A DNA stretch of 64,000 nucleotides, taken from an uncultured Alphaproteobacteria bacterium (GTDB lineage: Bacteria; Pseudomonadota; Alphaproteobacteria; HIMB59; GCA-002718135). The stretch is from positions 1-64,000 of the forward strand of contig CACFOQ010000004.1 of NCBI GenBank assembly GCA_902567855.1, written 5' to 3'. Position 1 is the stretch's first letter, and each line of letters opens with the position of its first letter. Positions 1-7,943 of this stretch are shown in pieces. Below the pieces are notes generated by a model, which did no database searches, was not told the DNA's origin, and saw only the letters and a list, made by a program, of their open reading frames with translations. The position numbers were made by a program, and so were the translations under genes.

Positions 1-41
1 ATTTAATTAATAAAAAAGATTTTCATTTGTATGATAAATAA
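1..41 (+). CDS. pxpB: C-terminal tail of 5-oxoprolinase subunit B (partial)
   Basis: Only one forward frame is open from the window edge; it ends with TAA at 39-41 and reads LINKKDFHLYDK. It overlaps the next start by 11 nt, as expected for the gene before pxpC in a translationally coupled pxpB-pxpC pair. The tail resembles the charged end of PxpB/KipI proteins, but 12 residues cannot prove identity. The call rests mainly on the neighbour, since PxpB and PxpC form the ATP-dependent 5-oxoprolinase together with PxpA. Confidence 0.45.
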   Translation, partial: LINKKDFHLYDK

Positions 42-984
42 ATATTTTAAAGTATTACGTTCAGGAACTCATACAACTTTTCAAGATGAGGGATTTGTTA
101 ATTTACAACATCTTGGCATAACTACTAGCGGTGTTGTTGATAATGAATTGGCTTTTATTGCTAATTCTTTAGTAAATAATAATATTTATGCACCAATAAT
201 AGAATTTGCATATCAGGGACCTAGATTAAAATTAATTAAAGGTAGTTGTCGTTTTGCAATATCAGGAAATGTTAATTTTAATATTATAAAAAATAATAAA
301 ACTATTATTGGTAAAACCAATCAAACATATAAGTTAGAAGAAGGTGAAATACTCGACATATTATCTACAAATAAATCAAATTACGGTTATTTTGCAATTG
401 AAGGAAGTTTTAAGATTAAAAAAGAATTTAATAGTAGTTCAACACTAACTAATTCAAAAATTGGTTCAAATAATGGAAATTGCTTAAAAGAAAATCAAAA
501 AATTTATTTTACTAAATCAGGATCTAATTACAATTCATATATTAATATAAATCAAAGAAAAATTGATAAATTTATTAGAGTGGTATCAGGACCTCAAATG
601 AATTTTTTTATGTTAAAAGTAATTAAAAAGTTTTTCAACAATTCTTTTATTGTAAGTAATATTACCAATAGAGTAGGGGTTAGATTAGAAGGTAATATCA
701 TTAAATCAATTAAATCTCATAATATTGCTTCTGAAGGTATTACAAAAGGTGCAATTCAAATTCCAGCTAATGGAAATCCTATAATATTATTAAATGATCA
801 TCCAACAATAGGAGGTTACCCAAAAATTGCTAATGTTATATTGGCTGATGTTTCTAAAATAGCTCAATACCCAATAGGAACTAACTTTTCATTTAAAAAA
901 GTTAATTTAGATGAAGCAGAAAATATATTATTTGAAAAAGAAAAAAATCTAAGAAAGATATTAAATCAAATAAAAATTTTATAA
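31..984 (+). CDS. pxpC: 5-oxoprolinase subunit C / KipA-type carboxyltransferase-like protein
   Basis: This 317-residue cytosolic protein belongs to the biotin-dependent carboxyltransferase-like (KipA/PxpC) family, which with PxpA and PxpB hydrolyses 5-oxoproline to glutamate using ATP. Recognisable blocks are the N-terminal 'GTHTTFQDEGF' and 'GITTSGVVD', and the C-terminal 'EGITKGAIQIPANGNPIILL' followed by 'PTIGGYPKIANV', all hallmarks of the family. Length is normal. The ATG at 31 overlaps the preceding frame, suggesting coupling to pxpB. pxpA is not in this window. The family is known to be bacterial 5-oxoprolinase; older annotations call it allophanate hydrolase subunit 2. Confidence 0.88.
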   Translation: MINKYFKVLRSGTHTTFQDEGFVNLQHLGITTSGVVDNELAFIANSLVNNNIYAPIIEFAYQGPRLKLIKGSCRFAISGNVNFNIIKNNKTIIGKTNQTYKLEEGEILDILSTNKSNYGYFAIEGSFKIKKEFNSSSTLTNSKIGSNNGNCLKENQKIYFTKSGSNYNSYININQRKIDKFIRVVSGPQMNFFMLKVIKKFFNNSFIVSNITNRVGVRLEGNIIKSIKSHNIASEGITKGAIQIPANGNPIILLNDHPTIGGYPKIANVILADVSKIAQYPIGTNFSFKKVNLDEAENILFEKEKNLRKILNQIKIL

Positions 985-1053
985 TATTAAGAATCGAACT
1001 AAAAATTTATAGAAGTTAGTATAATTATAGATCATTTGCATATTTAAATTTAA

Positions 1054-1461
1054 ATGAAGAAACGAAAAAAATTAACCTATTATGCAGAATGTTTATGCAA
1101 AGGTATTAAGGTTAAAATTAAAGATAAAATCAGGCATGTAAGTAACTGTCATTGTATACAATGTATGAAAACTCATGGTAATTTTGCTGCATACACTGCT
1201 TGTGAAGAACAAAATATGTCCTTTATTAACAACAGCACTCTTAGGTGGTTTAAATCATCAAAAATAGCTAAAAGAGGATTTTGTGTAAAATGTGGTGCTA
1301 GTTTTTTTTATAAAAAATATAAATCAAAAAATATAAGTATAGCTGCTGGAATGCTTAAATCACCAACTAAACTAAAAACTTATGCAAATATCTACGTAAA
1401 GAACAAAATGGATTACTATAAACTAGATCCTAAAATACCTAAATTTGCTAAGTTGAAATAA
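1054..1461 (+). CDS. GFA (CENP-V/GFA) family zinc-binding protein
   Basis: A 135-residue protein with the cysteine pattern of the glutathione-dependent formaldehyde-activating (GFA) family: 'CLCKGIKV' near residue 13, 'CHCIQCMKTHG' near residue 33, and 'GFCVKCGASFFYK' near residue 76. These cysteines bind two zinc ions in characterised members. Most GFA proteins are not proven formaldehyde enzymes, so only the fold is claimed. It follows pxpC after about 70 nt on the same strand and converges with dhaL, with a spacer of only 5 nt. Confidence 0.82.
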   Translation: MKKRKKLTYYAECLCKGIKVKIKDKIRHVSNCHCIQCMKTHGNFAAYTACEEQNMSFINNSTLRWFKSSKIAKRGFCVKCGASFFYKKYKSKNISIAAGMLKSPTKLKTYANIYVKNKMDYYKLDPKIPKFAKLK

Positions 1462-1466
1462 TAATA

Positions 1467-2066
1467 TTAATTATTTTGAAATATTGATGATAATTTATGA
1501 AATGCATACATCCCTGGATCATCTAAATCTTTAGATTTTTCTGCAAACATTCTTGCTCTCCCAATTTTACATTCTTTACCTTTAAATTTATTTAAAGCGT
1601 CAATAGTAGCTTGATGTACATTTTGACCTAAATTATCTTCAGTTTTTGATATTGAAGTTGATATTTCATGTAATGTATCAACAAAAGTCTTATCACCAAT
1701 TTTACTTTTTCCTCTTGCACATACTGCTTCTATAACTTTATTAATAATACCAGGTAACTCTTTAGAATTTAATACTTTTTCCCCTTTTGTCTCTTTTGCA
1801 ATAGTCATAAACGAAATTGCCATAAGAGTTCCAAAACTAGAACTTGAGGCTTTAGTAAAAGATTGAGCACAAACCATAAAAGTTTTACCTAAATCATCAT
1901 CAAATTGAGATAAATTATCTTTAATTGATAATAATCCTTTTGATATGGTTATTCCTAAATCTCCATCGCCTAATTGACCATCCAAAGTATTAAATTCATC
2001 ATAATTTTCTAAAGCAATATCTGCAATTTTCTTAAAAAATAATTCTAACGATGATTTTGTAATCAT
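1467..2066 (-). CDS. dhaL: Dihydroxyacetone kinase subunit L (DhaL)
   Basis: The ATP-binding subunit of a dihydroxyacetone-type kinase. The nucleotide and Mg site 'DGQLGDGDLGITISKG' lies near the N-terminus, with three spaced aspartates; later 'ASSSSFGTLMAISF' and 'CARGKSKIGDKTFVDTLHEI' match the DhaL helical barrel. I place the start at the ATG at 2066 (MITKSS...), because its A is shared with the TAA stop of dhaK (TAATG), a classic coupled start; an ATG 18 nt upstream (2084) would add six residues. Length 199 is typical. No DhaM phosphotransferase protein is seen nearby, so the kinase may use ATP directly. Confidence 0.87.
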   Translation of the reverse strand: MITKSSLELFFKKIADIALENYDEFNTLDGQLGDGDLGITISKGLLSIKDNLSQFDDDLGKTFMVCAQSFTKASSSSFGTLMAISFMTIAKETKGEKVLNSKELPGIINKVIEAVCARGKSKIGDKTFVDTLHEISTSISKTEDNLGQNVHQATIDALNKFKGKECKIGRARMFAEKSKDLDDPGMYAFHKLSSIFQNN

Positions 2067-3058
2067 TAATACCAAAAAGGACAATTAGCTTCTTCTAAAA
2101 GTAATTTTTCTAGTTCATCATCTAATTTTAATATTGTAATTGACATACCTGCCATTTCCATTGATGTTGCATATCTACCAACATAAGATTTTGAATTAAT
2201 AATACCGTTATCATTTAAAATATTGTTAAATTTATTAGCAACAATAAATAATTCTTCATGAGGTGTAGCGCCTAAGCTATTAATAAGTATTGAGACTTTA
2301 TCACCTTTATTAAGATCTATATCATTTAGTAATTTTTCAGATAATTCTTCAGTAATTTCATTAGCTGTTTTTAATTTTCCTCTTCTTATTCCTGGTTCTC
2401 CATGAATCCCCATGCCAATTTCCATTTCATCATCACCAATTTCAAAAGTAGGTTTGCCAGCTTGAGGAAGTATAGTGGGGGTTAATGCAATACCCATAGT
2501 TCTAATATTTTCATTTGTTTTTAAAGCCACTCTTTTAACTTCATCAAAATCAGCTCCTGATTCAGCTATGGCACCAGTTGTTTTAAAAACATATAACATT
2601 CCTGTTACACCTCTTCTTTTCTCTTTTTCCTCTTTTGAGGCACTAGCTACGTCATCAGCAACAACTACGGATTCAACCTTAATATCTTCCATTTCAAGCA
2701 TTTCACTAGCCATGTCAAAATTCATTACATCTCCACCGTAATTCCCATAAATACAAAGAACACCTTTTTCAGAATTAGCAGACTTAATAGCAGTAGAAAT
2801 TTCATCTACAGAAGGTGAAGCAAAAACATTGCCAATAGCACAACTATCTAAAAGCCCTTTGCCAATATAACCTGTAAATAAAGGTAAATGTCCAGAACCA
2901 CCTCCGCTTACTAAACCAACCTTGTTATTACCTTTTACTGATCTCATCAAAACTTTATTGGTTTCAGAAGAATATTTATATATTTCAGGATAAGATTTAA
3001 CTAAACCACTTATACTTTCTTCGACAAAATTATCTGCATTATTAATTATTTTTTTCAT
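2066..3058 (-). CDS. dhaK: Dihydroxyacetone kinase subunit K (DhaK)
   Basis: The substrate-binding subunit, 330 residues. The covalent-binding histidine is in 'GMGIHGEPG' (His219); His57 in 'GGGSGHLPL' and Asp110 in 'NYGGDVMNF' match His56, Asp109 and His218 of E. coli DhaK with an offset of one. The protein forms a hemiaminal with its ketose or keto-sugar substrate and hands it to DhaL for phosphorylation. It overlaps dhaL by one base and is divergent from uxuA across an 80-bp promoter region. Substrate could be dihydroxyacetone or a related keto-sugar; the sequence alone does not decide. Confidence 0.9.
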   Translation of the reverse strand: MKKIINNADNFVEESISGLVKSYPEIYKYSSETNKVLMRSVKGNNKVGLVSGGGSGHLPLFTGYIGKGLLDSCAIGNVFASPSVDEISTAIKSANSEKGVLCIYGNYGGDVMNFDMASEMLEMEDIKVESVVVADDVASASKEEKEKRRGVTGMLYVFKTTGAIAESGADFDEVKRVALKTNENIRTMGIALTPTILPQAGKPTFEIGDDEMEIGMGIHGEPGIRRGKLKTANEITEELSEKLLNDIDLNKGDKVSILINSLGATPHEELFIVANKFNNILNDNGIINSKSYVGRYATSMEMAGMSITILKLDDELEKLLLEEANCPFWY

Positions 3059-3138
3059 TTATATTCTCCTATTGTTTATATTTTACCAATCTTATTATAT
3101 GGTTCAAGTATAATTTCTAAATAATAAGGAACATTATA

Positions 3139-4341
3139 ATGCAATATTCTTTTCGATGGTATGGTCCTAAAGACCCAGTAAAACTAACGGATATAAGACA
3201 ATCTAATGCAGATTATATTGTTACTTCTTTGCATCAAATACCCACTGGGGAAAAATGGAATTACACAGATGTGGAAAATAGAATAAATCTCATCAATAAA
3301 TCAAATAATGATTATGCAAATAAACTAAAGTGGAATGTAGTTGAAAGTATACCTGTGCATAATGATATCAAATTAAGAAAAAATAATTTTAAAAAATATA
3401 TTGCTAATTATAAAGATACTATTGTCAATATAGCTAAAAATAAAATCCCAATAATTTGCTATAATTTTATGCCAATAATTGATTGGACAAGAACTCAACT
3501 TGATCTTCAATTGCCTACAGATGGACTTGCATTAAGATTTTCTTATGTTCAAATTATTATATTTGAAAAATATATTTTAAAATTAAATAATTTAGAAAAT
3601 AGATACAGTGATGAGTTATTAGCAGAAGCTTCAAATCAATATAAATTAATGTCAAATAGTGATTTAGAAAACCTAAAATTTTCAGTAATGGGAGGACTAC
3701 CAGCAGCAGAAAAGAAATACACTATTGAAGAATTTAAAGAAATGCTCTTATCATATAAGGACATAGATAATAATGAGCTAAAAAATAATTTTTCAGAATT
3801 TCTTAAAGAAATAATACCTGTAGCTGAAGAAAATAATATTAAAATGGCATTACATCCTGATGATCCACCAATTTCACTTTTTGGCTTACCTAGAATTGTA
3901 TCAAACCATAAAGATTATCAATTTGTTTTAGATCAATATAAAAGCAATAATAATGGTATTACTTTTTGCACTGGATCATTAGCCTCTAATTTTAACAATG
4001 ATATTTATAAAATGTTTGACCATTTTAAGGACAAAATACATTTTATTCATCTAAGAAATATAACAATTGAAAAAGATAATATTAGTTTCATAGAATCAGA
4101 TCATCTAGAAGGGGATATAGATTTTGTTAAAATTATTAATATGATTTTAATTGAAGAAAAAAAGAGAAAAGAAAACAATCAAGATTATCATATTCCTATG
4201 AGACCTGATCATGGACATAGCTTACTTGATGATAAAAAAAAGAAGTTAAATCCAGGATATTCTTGTATTGGTAGAATGAAGGGTTTAGCAGAAATTAGAG
4301 GTATTATAAAAGCCCTAGATAATGAAAAGTCACAAACCTAA
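3139..4341 (+). CDS. uxuA: Mannonate dehydratase
   Basis: UxuA converts D-mannonate to 2-keto-3-deoxygluconate in hexuronate breakdown. The 400-residue protein starts with the family signature 'MQYSFRWYGPKDPVKL' and carries 'IPIICYNFMPIIDWTRT' (about residue 113), the metal-site region 'MALHPDDPPISLFGLPRI' (about 236), and 'FIHLRNI' and 'MRPDHGHSLLDD' (about 353), which supply Mn/Fe ligands in known structures. Divergent from dhaK, so the two may share control. The other hexuronate genes (uxaC, uxuB, kdgK, eda) are not in the window. Confidence 0.93.
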   Translation: MQYSFRWYGPKDPVKLTDIRQSNADYIVTSLHQIPTGEKWNYTDVENRINLINKSNNDYANKLKWNVVESIPVHNDIKLRKNNFKKYIANYKDTIVNIAKNKIPIICYNFMPIIDWTRTQLDLQLPTDGLALRFSYVQIIIFEKYILKLNNLENRYSDELLAEASNQYKLMSNSDLENLKFSVMGGLPAAEKKYTIEEFKEMLLSYKDIDNNELKNNFSEFLKEIIPVAEENNIKMALHPDDPPISLFGLPRIVSNHKDYQFVLDQYKSNNNGITFCTGSLASNFNNDIYKMFDHFKDKIHFIHLRNITIEKDNISFIESDHLEGDIDFVKIINMILIEEKKRKENNQDYHIPMRPDHGHSLLDDKKKKLNPGYSCIGRMKGLAEIRGIIKALDNEKSQT

Positions 4342-4388
4342 CACATTTAAATCATTAAACGGACTTTTTTCATCAATATATAAATTAT

Positions 4389-4462
4389 GTGGCAAAGTCT
4401 TAATTTTCATAAATAATATTCATTAATTAAATTCTCTTATACTTTGCCACTTTTTATTTTTT
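4389..4462 (+). terminator. Long-loop inverted repeat with T-run downstream of uxuA
   Basis: GTGGCAAAGT at 4389-4398 is the exact inverse of ACTTTGCCAC at 4441-4450, and a T-rich tract follows at 4451-4462. Ten perfect base pairs plus a T-run suit a rho-independent terminator for uxuA, but the 42-nt loop is unusually large, so another role (processing site or DNA-level element) is possible. Confidence 0.45.
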
Positions 4463-4549
4463 GCATAAAATCAATAGAAACTGCCCTTTAATTGTAAAGA
4501 TTAAAAAATCATGATAAAATCGAAGCATTTTGGAAATTTATATACCAAA

Positions 4550-4579
4550 ATATTTAGGTTGGTCACTATCCCTAAATAT
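4550..4579. promoter_or_regulatory. 9-bp inverted repeat in the leader of the 4605 membrane gene
   Basis: ATATTTAGG (4550-4558) and CCTAAATAT (4571-4579) are perfect inverse copies around a 12-nt loop, ending 25 nt before the start codon of the next gene. There is no T-run directly after it, so it is more likely an operator or an mRNA leader hairpin than a terminator. No regulator is identified. Confidence 0.35.
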
Positions 4580-4604
4580 AAACAAGAAAAAGCCATAGAG
4601 AAAT

Positions 4605-5003
4605 ATGAGTCACTTATTATCAAAAATAATTATTACTTTATTAACACTAATTGGTATTGTTATTCTTGTAGGTGAGTTATTTAACTTACATATTTACTTT
4701 CCACTAAATTTAGCTGAAAATAATGAGATACCATATCACAGGATGCAATCTGTACGATTATCTGCAATTGTAACTTTCATATATTTTGGTCTTAGATATA
4801 TATTTTGGAAATCAATTAAAATGTATCCCATTCAATATTTAAATATTTATTTAAAAGCTTTAGCAGTATGCTCACTATTAGTTTTTTATTCTTTTCAAGT
4901 AGAGTTAAGAGAATATTATTTTGTACTTTTTTTCTTTATAGTAGCAATTATTCTTCACTTTGCTTCCCGACCAGAAATCCGAAGATATTTTAGGCATAAA
5001 TAA
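4605..5003 (+). CDS. Small four-helix membrane protein, unrecognised
   Basis: I do not recognise this 132-residue protein. It has about four hydrophobic segments (roughly residues 8-26, 50-68, 82-97 and 104-120) separated by short charged loops, and a basic tail (RPEIRRYFRHK). There is no catalytic motif. It stands alone between two structured intergenic regions, with a hairpin in its leader. A membrane scaffold or accessory role is possible, but nothing in the sequence decides it. Confidence 0.6.
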   Translation: MSHLLSKIIITLLTLIGIVILVGELFNLHIYFPLNLAENNEIPYHRMQSVRLSAIVTFIYFGLRYIFWKSIKMYPIQYLNIYLKALAVCSLLVFYSFQVELREYYFVLFFFIVAIILHFASRPEIRRYFRHK

Positions 5004-5105
5004 TATTGGTCGTGGGAAAATTTTTTTCCATTAAATAAATTTTATGTAATTCTTTATTATGCATAAGCATTTATTAAAAAAAGAATTATTAATAAGAGGA
5101 TAAAA

Positions 5106-5162
5106 ATGAATAAAATTATTTTTTTGAATATTATTTTTCCCACAAATTCTTTTAGAATGTAA
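5106..5162 (+). CDS. Possible 18-residue peptide with good ribosome site
   Basis: An ATG at 5106 is preceded at 5-nt spacing by AGAGGA (5095-5100) and reads 18 codons (MNKIIFLNIIFPTNSFRM) to TAA. The composition is hydrophobic. It may be a leader peptide or chance; its only support is the ribosome binding site. The surrounding spacer 5004-5282 holds no other gene. Confidence 0.2.
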   Translation: MNKIIFLNIIFPTNSFRM

Positions 5163-5180
5163 TTGTGTAAAAATTTCGTC

Positions 5181-5215
5181 AAAAAAAAGATTTTATTATT
5201 TTAAATAATCTTTTT
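5181..5215 (+). terminator. Weak AT-only terminator-like hairpin
   Basis: AAAAAGATT and AATCTTTTT (about 5184-5215) flank an almost palindromic AT core and end in a T-run. The stem is nearly all A:T, so it is a weak candidate. It lies about 70 nt before the bactofilin gene and could equally affect that promoter region. Confidence 0.25.
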
Positions 5216-5282
5216 CTCACCAAACTTTCAGCATTATTTTGCCTTCATTCTTTTCTAAAAAGAAATACGAGAAAGGAAAATT

Positions 5283-5759
5283 ATGTCATTAATTAAATTA
5301 AAATCTAAAACTGAACCTAAATATTTTACTAAATCTACTGAACCAAAACAAAGAGAACCTTTTTCTGAAGTAACAGATGATAAAGTAAAAAAACCTATTA
5401 ATTCTGCAAGTTCTCTTCAAATTGGAAATGGAGTTACTATTACAGGAAGTATTAAGGCAGATAATGAAGTTACTATACAAGGTACTCTAGAGGGTGATGT
5501 AGACTGTCACTGTCTTATAGTGAGCAAATCAGGTAATATTAAAGGCAAAATAAAGACTGAAATGATGACCATCGAAGGAAAATCTGATGGTGAAATTACT
5601 ATTAATGATCTACTTCAAATTAAATCAACTGGATCAGTAAGTGGAAAAGTTTTTTATGGAAAAATTCAAGTGGAAGATGGAGGCAAGTTAATTGGTGAAA
5701 TTAATTACCGTGATAAAAAACATAAACAAGAAGAGTTCAAGGATTGGAAAGCTCTATGA
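5283..5759 (+). CDS. Bactofilin (polymer-forming cytoskeletal protein)
   Basis: Bactofilins polymerise without nucleotides and organise envelope sites such as stalks or division zones. This 158-residue copy has a polar N-terminal tail (1-45), then the right-handed beta-helix with its typical repeats: 'IGNGVTITGSIKADNEVTIQ', 'GTLEGDVDCHCLIVSKSGNI', 'KGKIKTEMMTIEGKSDGEI', 'LLQIKSTGSVSGKVFYGKIQ' and 'VEDGGKLIGEI'. The 'EGDV' and 'GxIKGKI' steps are diagnostic. The ribosome site AGAAAGGA precedes the ATG. Its stop codon overlaps the start of a tiny membrane peptide. The usual partner, an M23 endopeptidase, is not adjacent. Confidence 0.9.
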   Translation: MSLIKLKSKTEPKYFTKSTEPKQREPFSEVTDDKVKKPINSASSLQIGNGVTITGSIKADNEVTIQGTLEGDVDCHCLIVSKSGNIKGKIKTEMMTIEGKSDGEITINDLLQIKSTGSVSGKVFYGKIQVEDGGKLIGEINYRDKKHKQEEFKDWKAL

Positions 5760-5821
5760 TGATAGATTTAGCACTAATTTGCTTGGTTGGATTAGTAATG
5801 ACTCTTTATGCATATAATTAG
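5756..5821 (+). CDS. 21-residue membrane micropeptide coupled to bactofilin
   Basis: An ATG at 5756 overlaps the bactofilin TGA in the ATGA arrangement used for translational coupling. It reads 21 codons to TAG at 5819-5821: MMIDLALICLVGLVMTLYAYN. Almost the whole peptide is one hydrophobic segment long enough to span a membrane. It is too short to be matched to a family by eye. If real, it could tether or modulate the bactofilin, which has no membrane segment of its own; that is inference. Confidence 0.4.
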   Translation: MMIDLALICLVGLVMTLYAYN

Positions 5822-5827
5822 AAACTT

Positions 5828-6211
5828 TTAGCTTATTTCAGCAATCTTTTTTGGATTAGAGCCAAATCTATTATCTTCTTCATCACTATTTTTACAAAGC
5901 CAAATAAGTATAACAATCCATCCAATGATAGGGATAATTATTAACAAATAGAACCATCCAGAATGATTAGTATCATGTAATCTTCTAACCCCAACTGCAA
6001 TCGAAGGTATGATTACTAATAAACTAAAAATATTTGCTAAAACTGCCTGGTCCGTATTTGGAAAAATTCCCATATAACCTTCAAAATAAATAAAAAAAGA
6101 GCTAGTCAATAGAGTAAAGAGAGTAAAAAACCAATATTCAGAACGTCTAGCTCTACCACTAAAATTAAAATACTTAGTAAAACAAACTTCAGTAGCTTCA
6201 ATAAAGCCCAT
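5828..6211 (-). CDS. DUF805 family membrane protein
   Basis: A 127-residue inner-membrane protein of the DUF805 (YhaH/YhaI) family. It starts with the hallmark 'YFNFSGRARRSEYWFF' and later has 'GVRRLHDTNHSGWFYL' and 'IWLCKNSDEEDNRFGSNP', the conserved arginine, His-Asp and tail motifs of the family, between three to four hydrophobic segments. Its function is unknown in general. It converges with the bactofilin unit; only 6 nt separate its stop from that of the micropeptide. Confidence 0.9.
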   Translation of the reverse strand: MGFIEATEVCFTKYFNFSGRARRSEYWFFTLFTLLTSSFFIYFEGYMGIFPNTDQAVLANIFSLLVIIPSIAVGVRRLHDTNHSGWFYLLIIIPIIGWIVILIWLCKNSDEEDNRFGSNPKKIAEIS

Positions 6212-6361
6212 ACAATATATTAAACTTATATAAGTATTATTTCCACATATTTTCTCTTATTTTAAATTTTAAGCTTAAATAATTAGTTTTTACACAATTT
6301 TATTATAAATTTTATTACTTAAAAAATATTTATTCTAAAAGATATAATAGTATAATTTTTA

Positions 6362-7906
6362 ATGAACAAAAAAATTATTTCTTTTTTATTTTTAGTAATC
6401 ATATTTTTTTGTCAATTTACTTATGCTGAAATTGTAACTCTAGATGATGGACGTGTAGTCAAACTGCATGAAGATGGTACATTTACTGTTTTATCAGAGT
6501 CTAATACTGATACAAATACAAATAATAATTCAAGTTTTGAAGATTCAATTATAAATATTTTTGATCTACTGGGCATACAATATGAAACAGTTAATTATGT
6601 AAATAATGCAAATTTAATTATAAAAAATCTCACAATTGAAAATATTAATATTGAAGAATTAATTATAGAAAAACCGAATGAAAAATACTTTAACAATATC
6701 AATATTAATTCTTTTAATAAATATGAAGGAAAATTTTTTGATAAATTAATTATTAAAAAATTATCACCAACTAATATTGAAGAATTTTATATTGGTTATT
6801 TAGAGTTAATAAAATTTGATCTTAAAGAAATCAAATTATTAAAAGACATGATAATAGGGGAGTCAACTGATTATGTTTCTGGAATAGCTAATATTATTGA
6901 TAGTGTTTCATTAAAAACTTTAACAATGAATGATGTATCTTTCGAATTTGAAACAGATTTTTATACATATGATTCAATTACAGTAAATAATATAAAAAAT
7001 TCATCATTAGCGGAATTAATTTATAAAGGAGCTAAAATCCAAAGATATGATGAGTACGCTGAATTAGAAACAATGAAAATACGTAATTTAAAATTTAATC
7101 CACCCTCAACTTATATTTCTGAATTTAATTATATGGAGCATCCAAGAGAATTATTTTTATTTTTTGATTCTTTAGATAGTTTTAAATTTGAAAACTTTTA
7201 TCAGGAAGTTTATGGTAGAAATGGATTAAGTTACGTTGCTACTGTTGATACATCAGAAATTTCTAATTTTAAAACAAAAAAAATAAATGGGTTAAGTATT
7301 CCAGTTTCTTTTGATAATACAACTTCTGGAATTAGTATTACGTCAAATGATCCAGATATATCGATCATTAAAAATTATTTTGATAGCTTTGGTTATGATG
7401 AATTAAAATTTGATTATAGTACAAATTTTAAATGGAGTCCTAGTTCAGAAATTTTTACATTTAATTTTAATATAGGCATGCAAAAAGGGGCTGAAATATT
7501 ATTTAAATCAAAATTTGATGACATCGATTTATATACCTTAATTAATGATAGTACTACTCCAATAATTTTAGATTATCTTCAAACTCAACCTAAAATATCA
7601 TCGGCTGATTTAACACTAAAAGACAAAGGTTTAACGTCTAGAATGTTAGAATATGGGGCATATGAAATGAGGATGGACTCAGACCAATATGTATCTTTTA
7701 TAGTTAATCAATTACAAGCTTATTCAGTGTATGTAGATAGTCCTTTAACTAATGAATTTATTATTTCATTACAAAATTTTTTAGAAAATCCTAATAGTTT
7801 ATCCTTTAAAATGCAGCCTAAAGCCTCTTTGTCTTATGATGATATTCTTAGCCTTTCTTACAATCCATCGTTATTAGTTGAAGTACTTAATATAAAAATT
7901 AGATAA
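6362..7906 (+). CDS. Large exported protein of unknown family
   Basis: A 514-residue protein with a clear signal peptide: basic start MNKK, hydrophobic core to about residue 20, likely cleavage after 'FTYA' at residue 22. The mature start, 'EIVTLDDGRVVKLHEDGTFT', resembles the short motif found at the N-terminus of several periplasmic proteins. The rest is acidic, rich in Asn, Ile and Ser, with a repeating hydrophobic pattern suggesting extended beta structure (for example 'LIIKNLTIENINIEELIIEK', residues 84-103). No catalytic motif and no late membrane helix are seen. It is probably periplasmic or outer-membrane associated. It sits alone upstream of the dimethylargininase-like gene. Confidence 0.65.
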   Translation: MNKKIISFLFLVIIFFCQFTYAEIVTLDDGRVVKLHEDGTFTVLSESNTDTNTNNNSSFEDSIINIFDLLGIQYETVNYVNNANLIIKNLTIENINIEELIIEKPNEKYFNNININSFNKYEGKFFDKLIIKKLSPTNIEEFYIGYLELIKFDLKEIKLLKDMIIGESTDYVSGIANIIDSVSLKTLTMNDVSFEFETDFYTYDSITVNNIKNSSLAELIYKGAKIQRYDEYAELETMKIRNLKFNPPSTYISEFNYMEHPRELFLFFDSLDSFKFENFYQEVYGRNGLSYVATVDTSEISNFKTKKINGLSIPVSFDNTTSGISITSNDPDISIIKNYFDSFGYDELKFDYSTNFKWSPSSEIFTFNFNIGMQKGAEILFKSKFDDIDLYTLINDSTTPIILDYLQTQPKISSADLTLKDKGLTSRMLEYGAYEMRMDSDQYVSFIVNQLQAYSVYVDSPLTNEFIISLQNFLENPNSLSFKMQPKASLSYDDILSLSYNPSLLVEVLNIKIR

Positions 7907-7943
7907 AATTATTTATCATATTTACGATACAAAGTAATAAATT

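Noticed and set aside
5012..5143. Long-range inverted repeat GTGGGAAAA/TTTTCCCAC
   Set aside because: The arms are only 9 bp and more than 110 nt apart in AT-rich DNA; no supporting feature.
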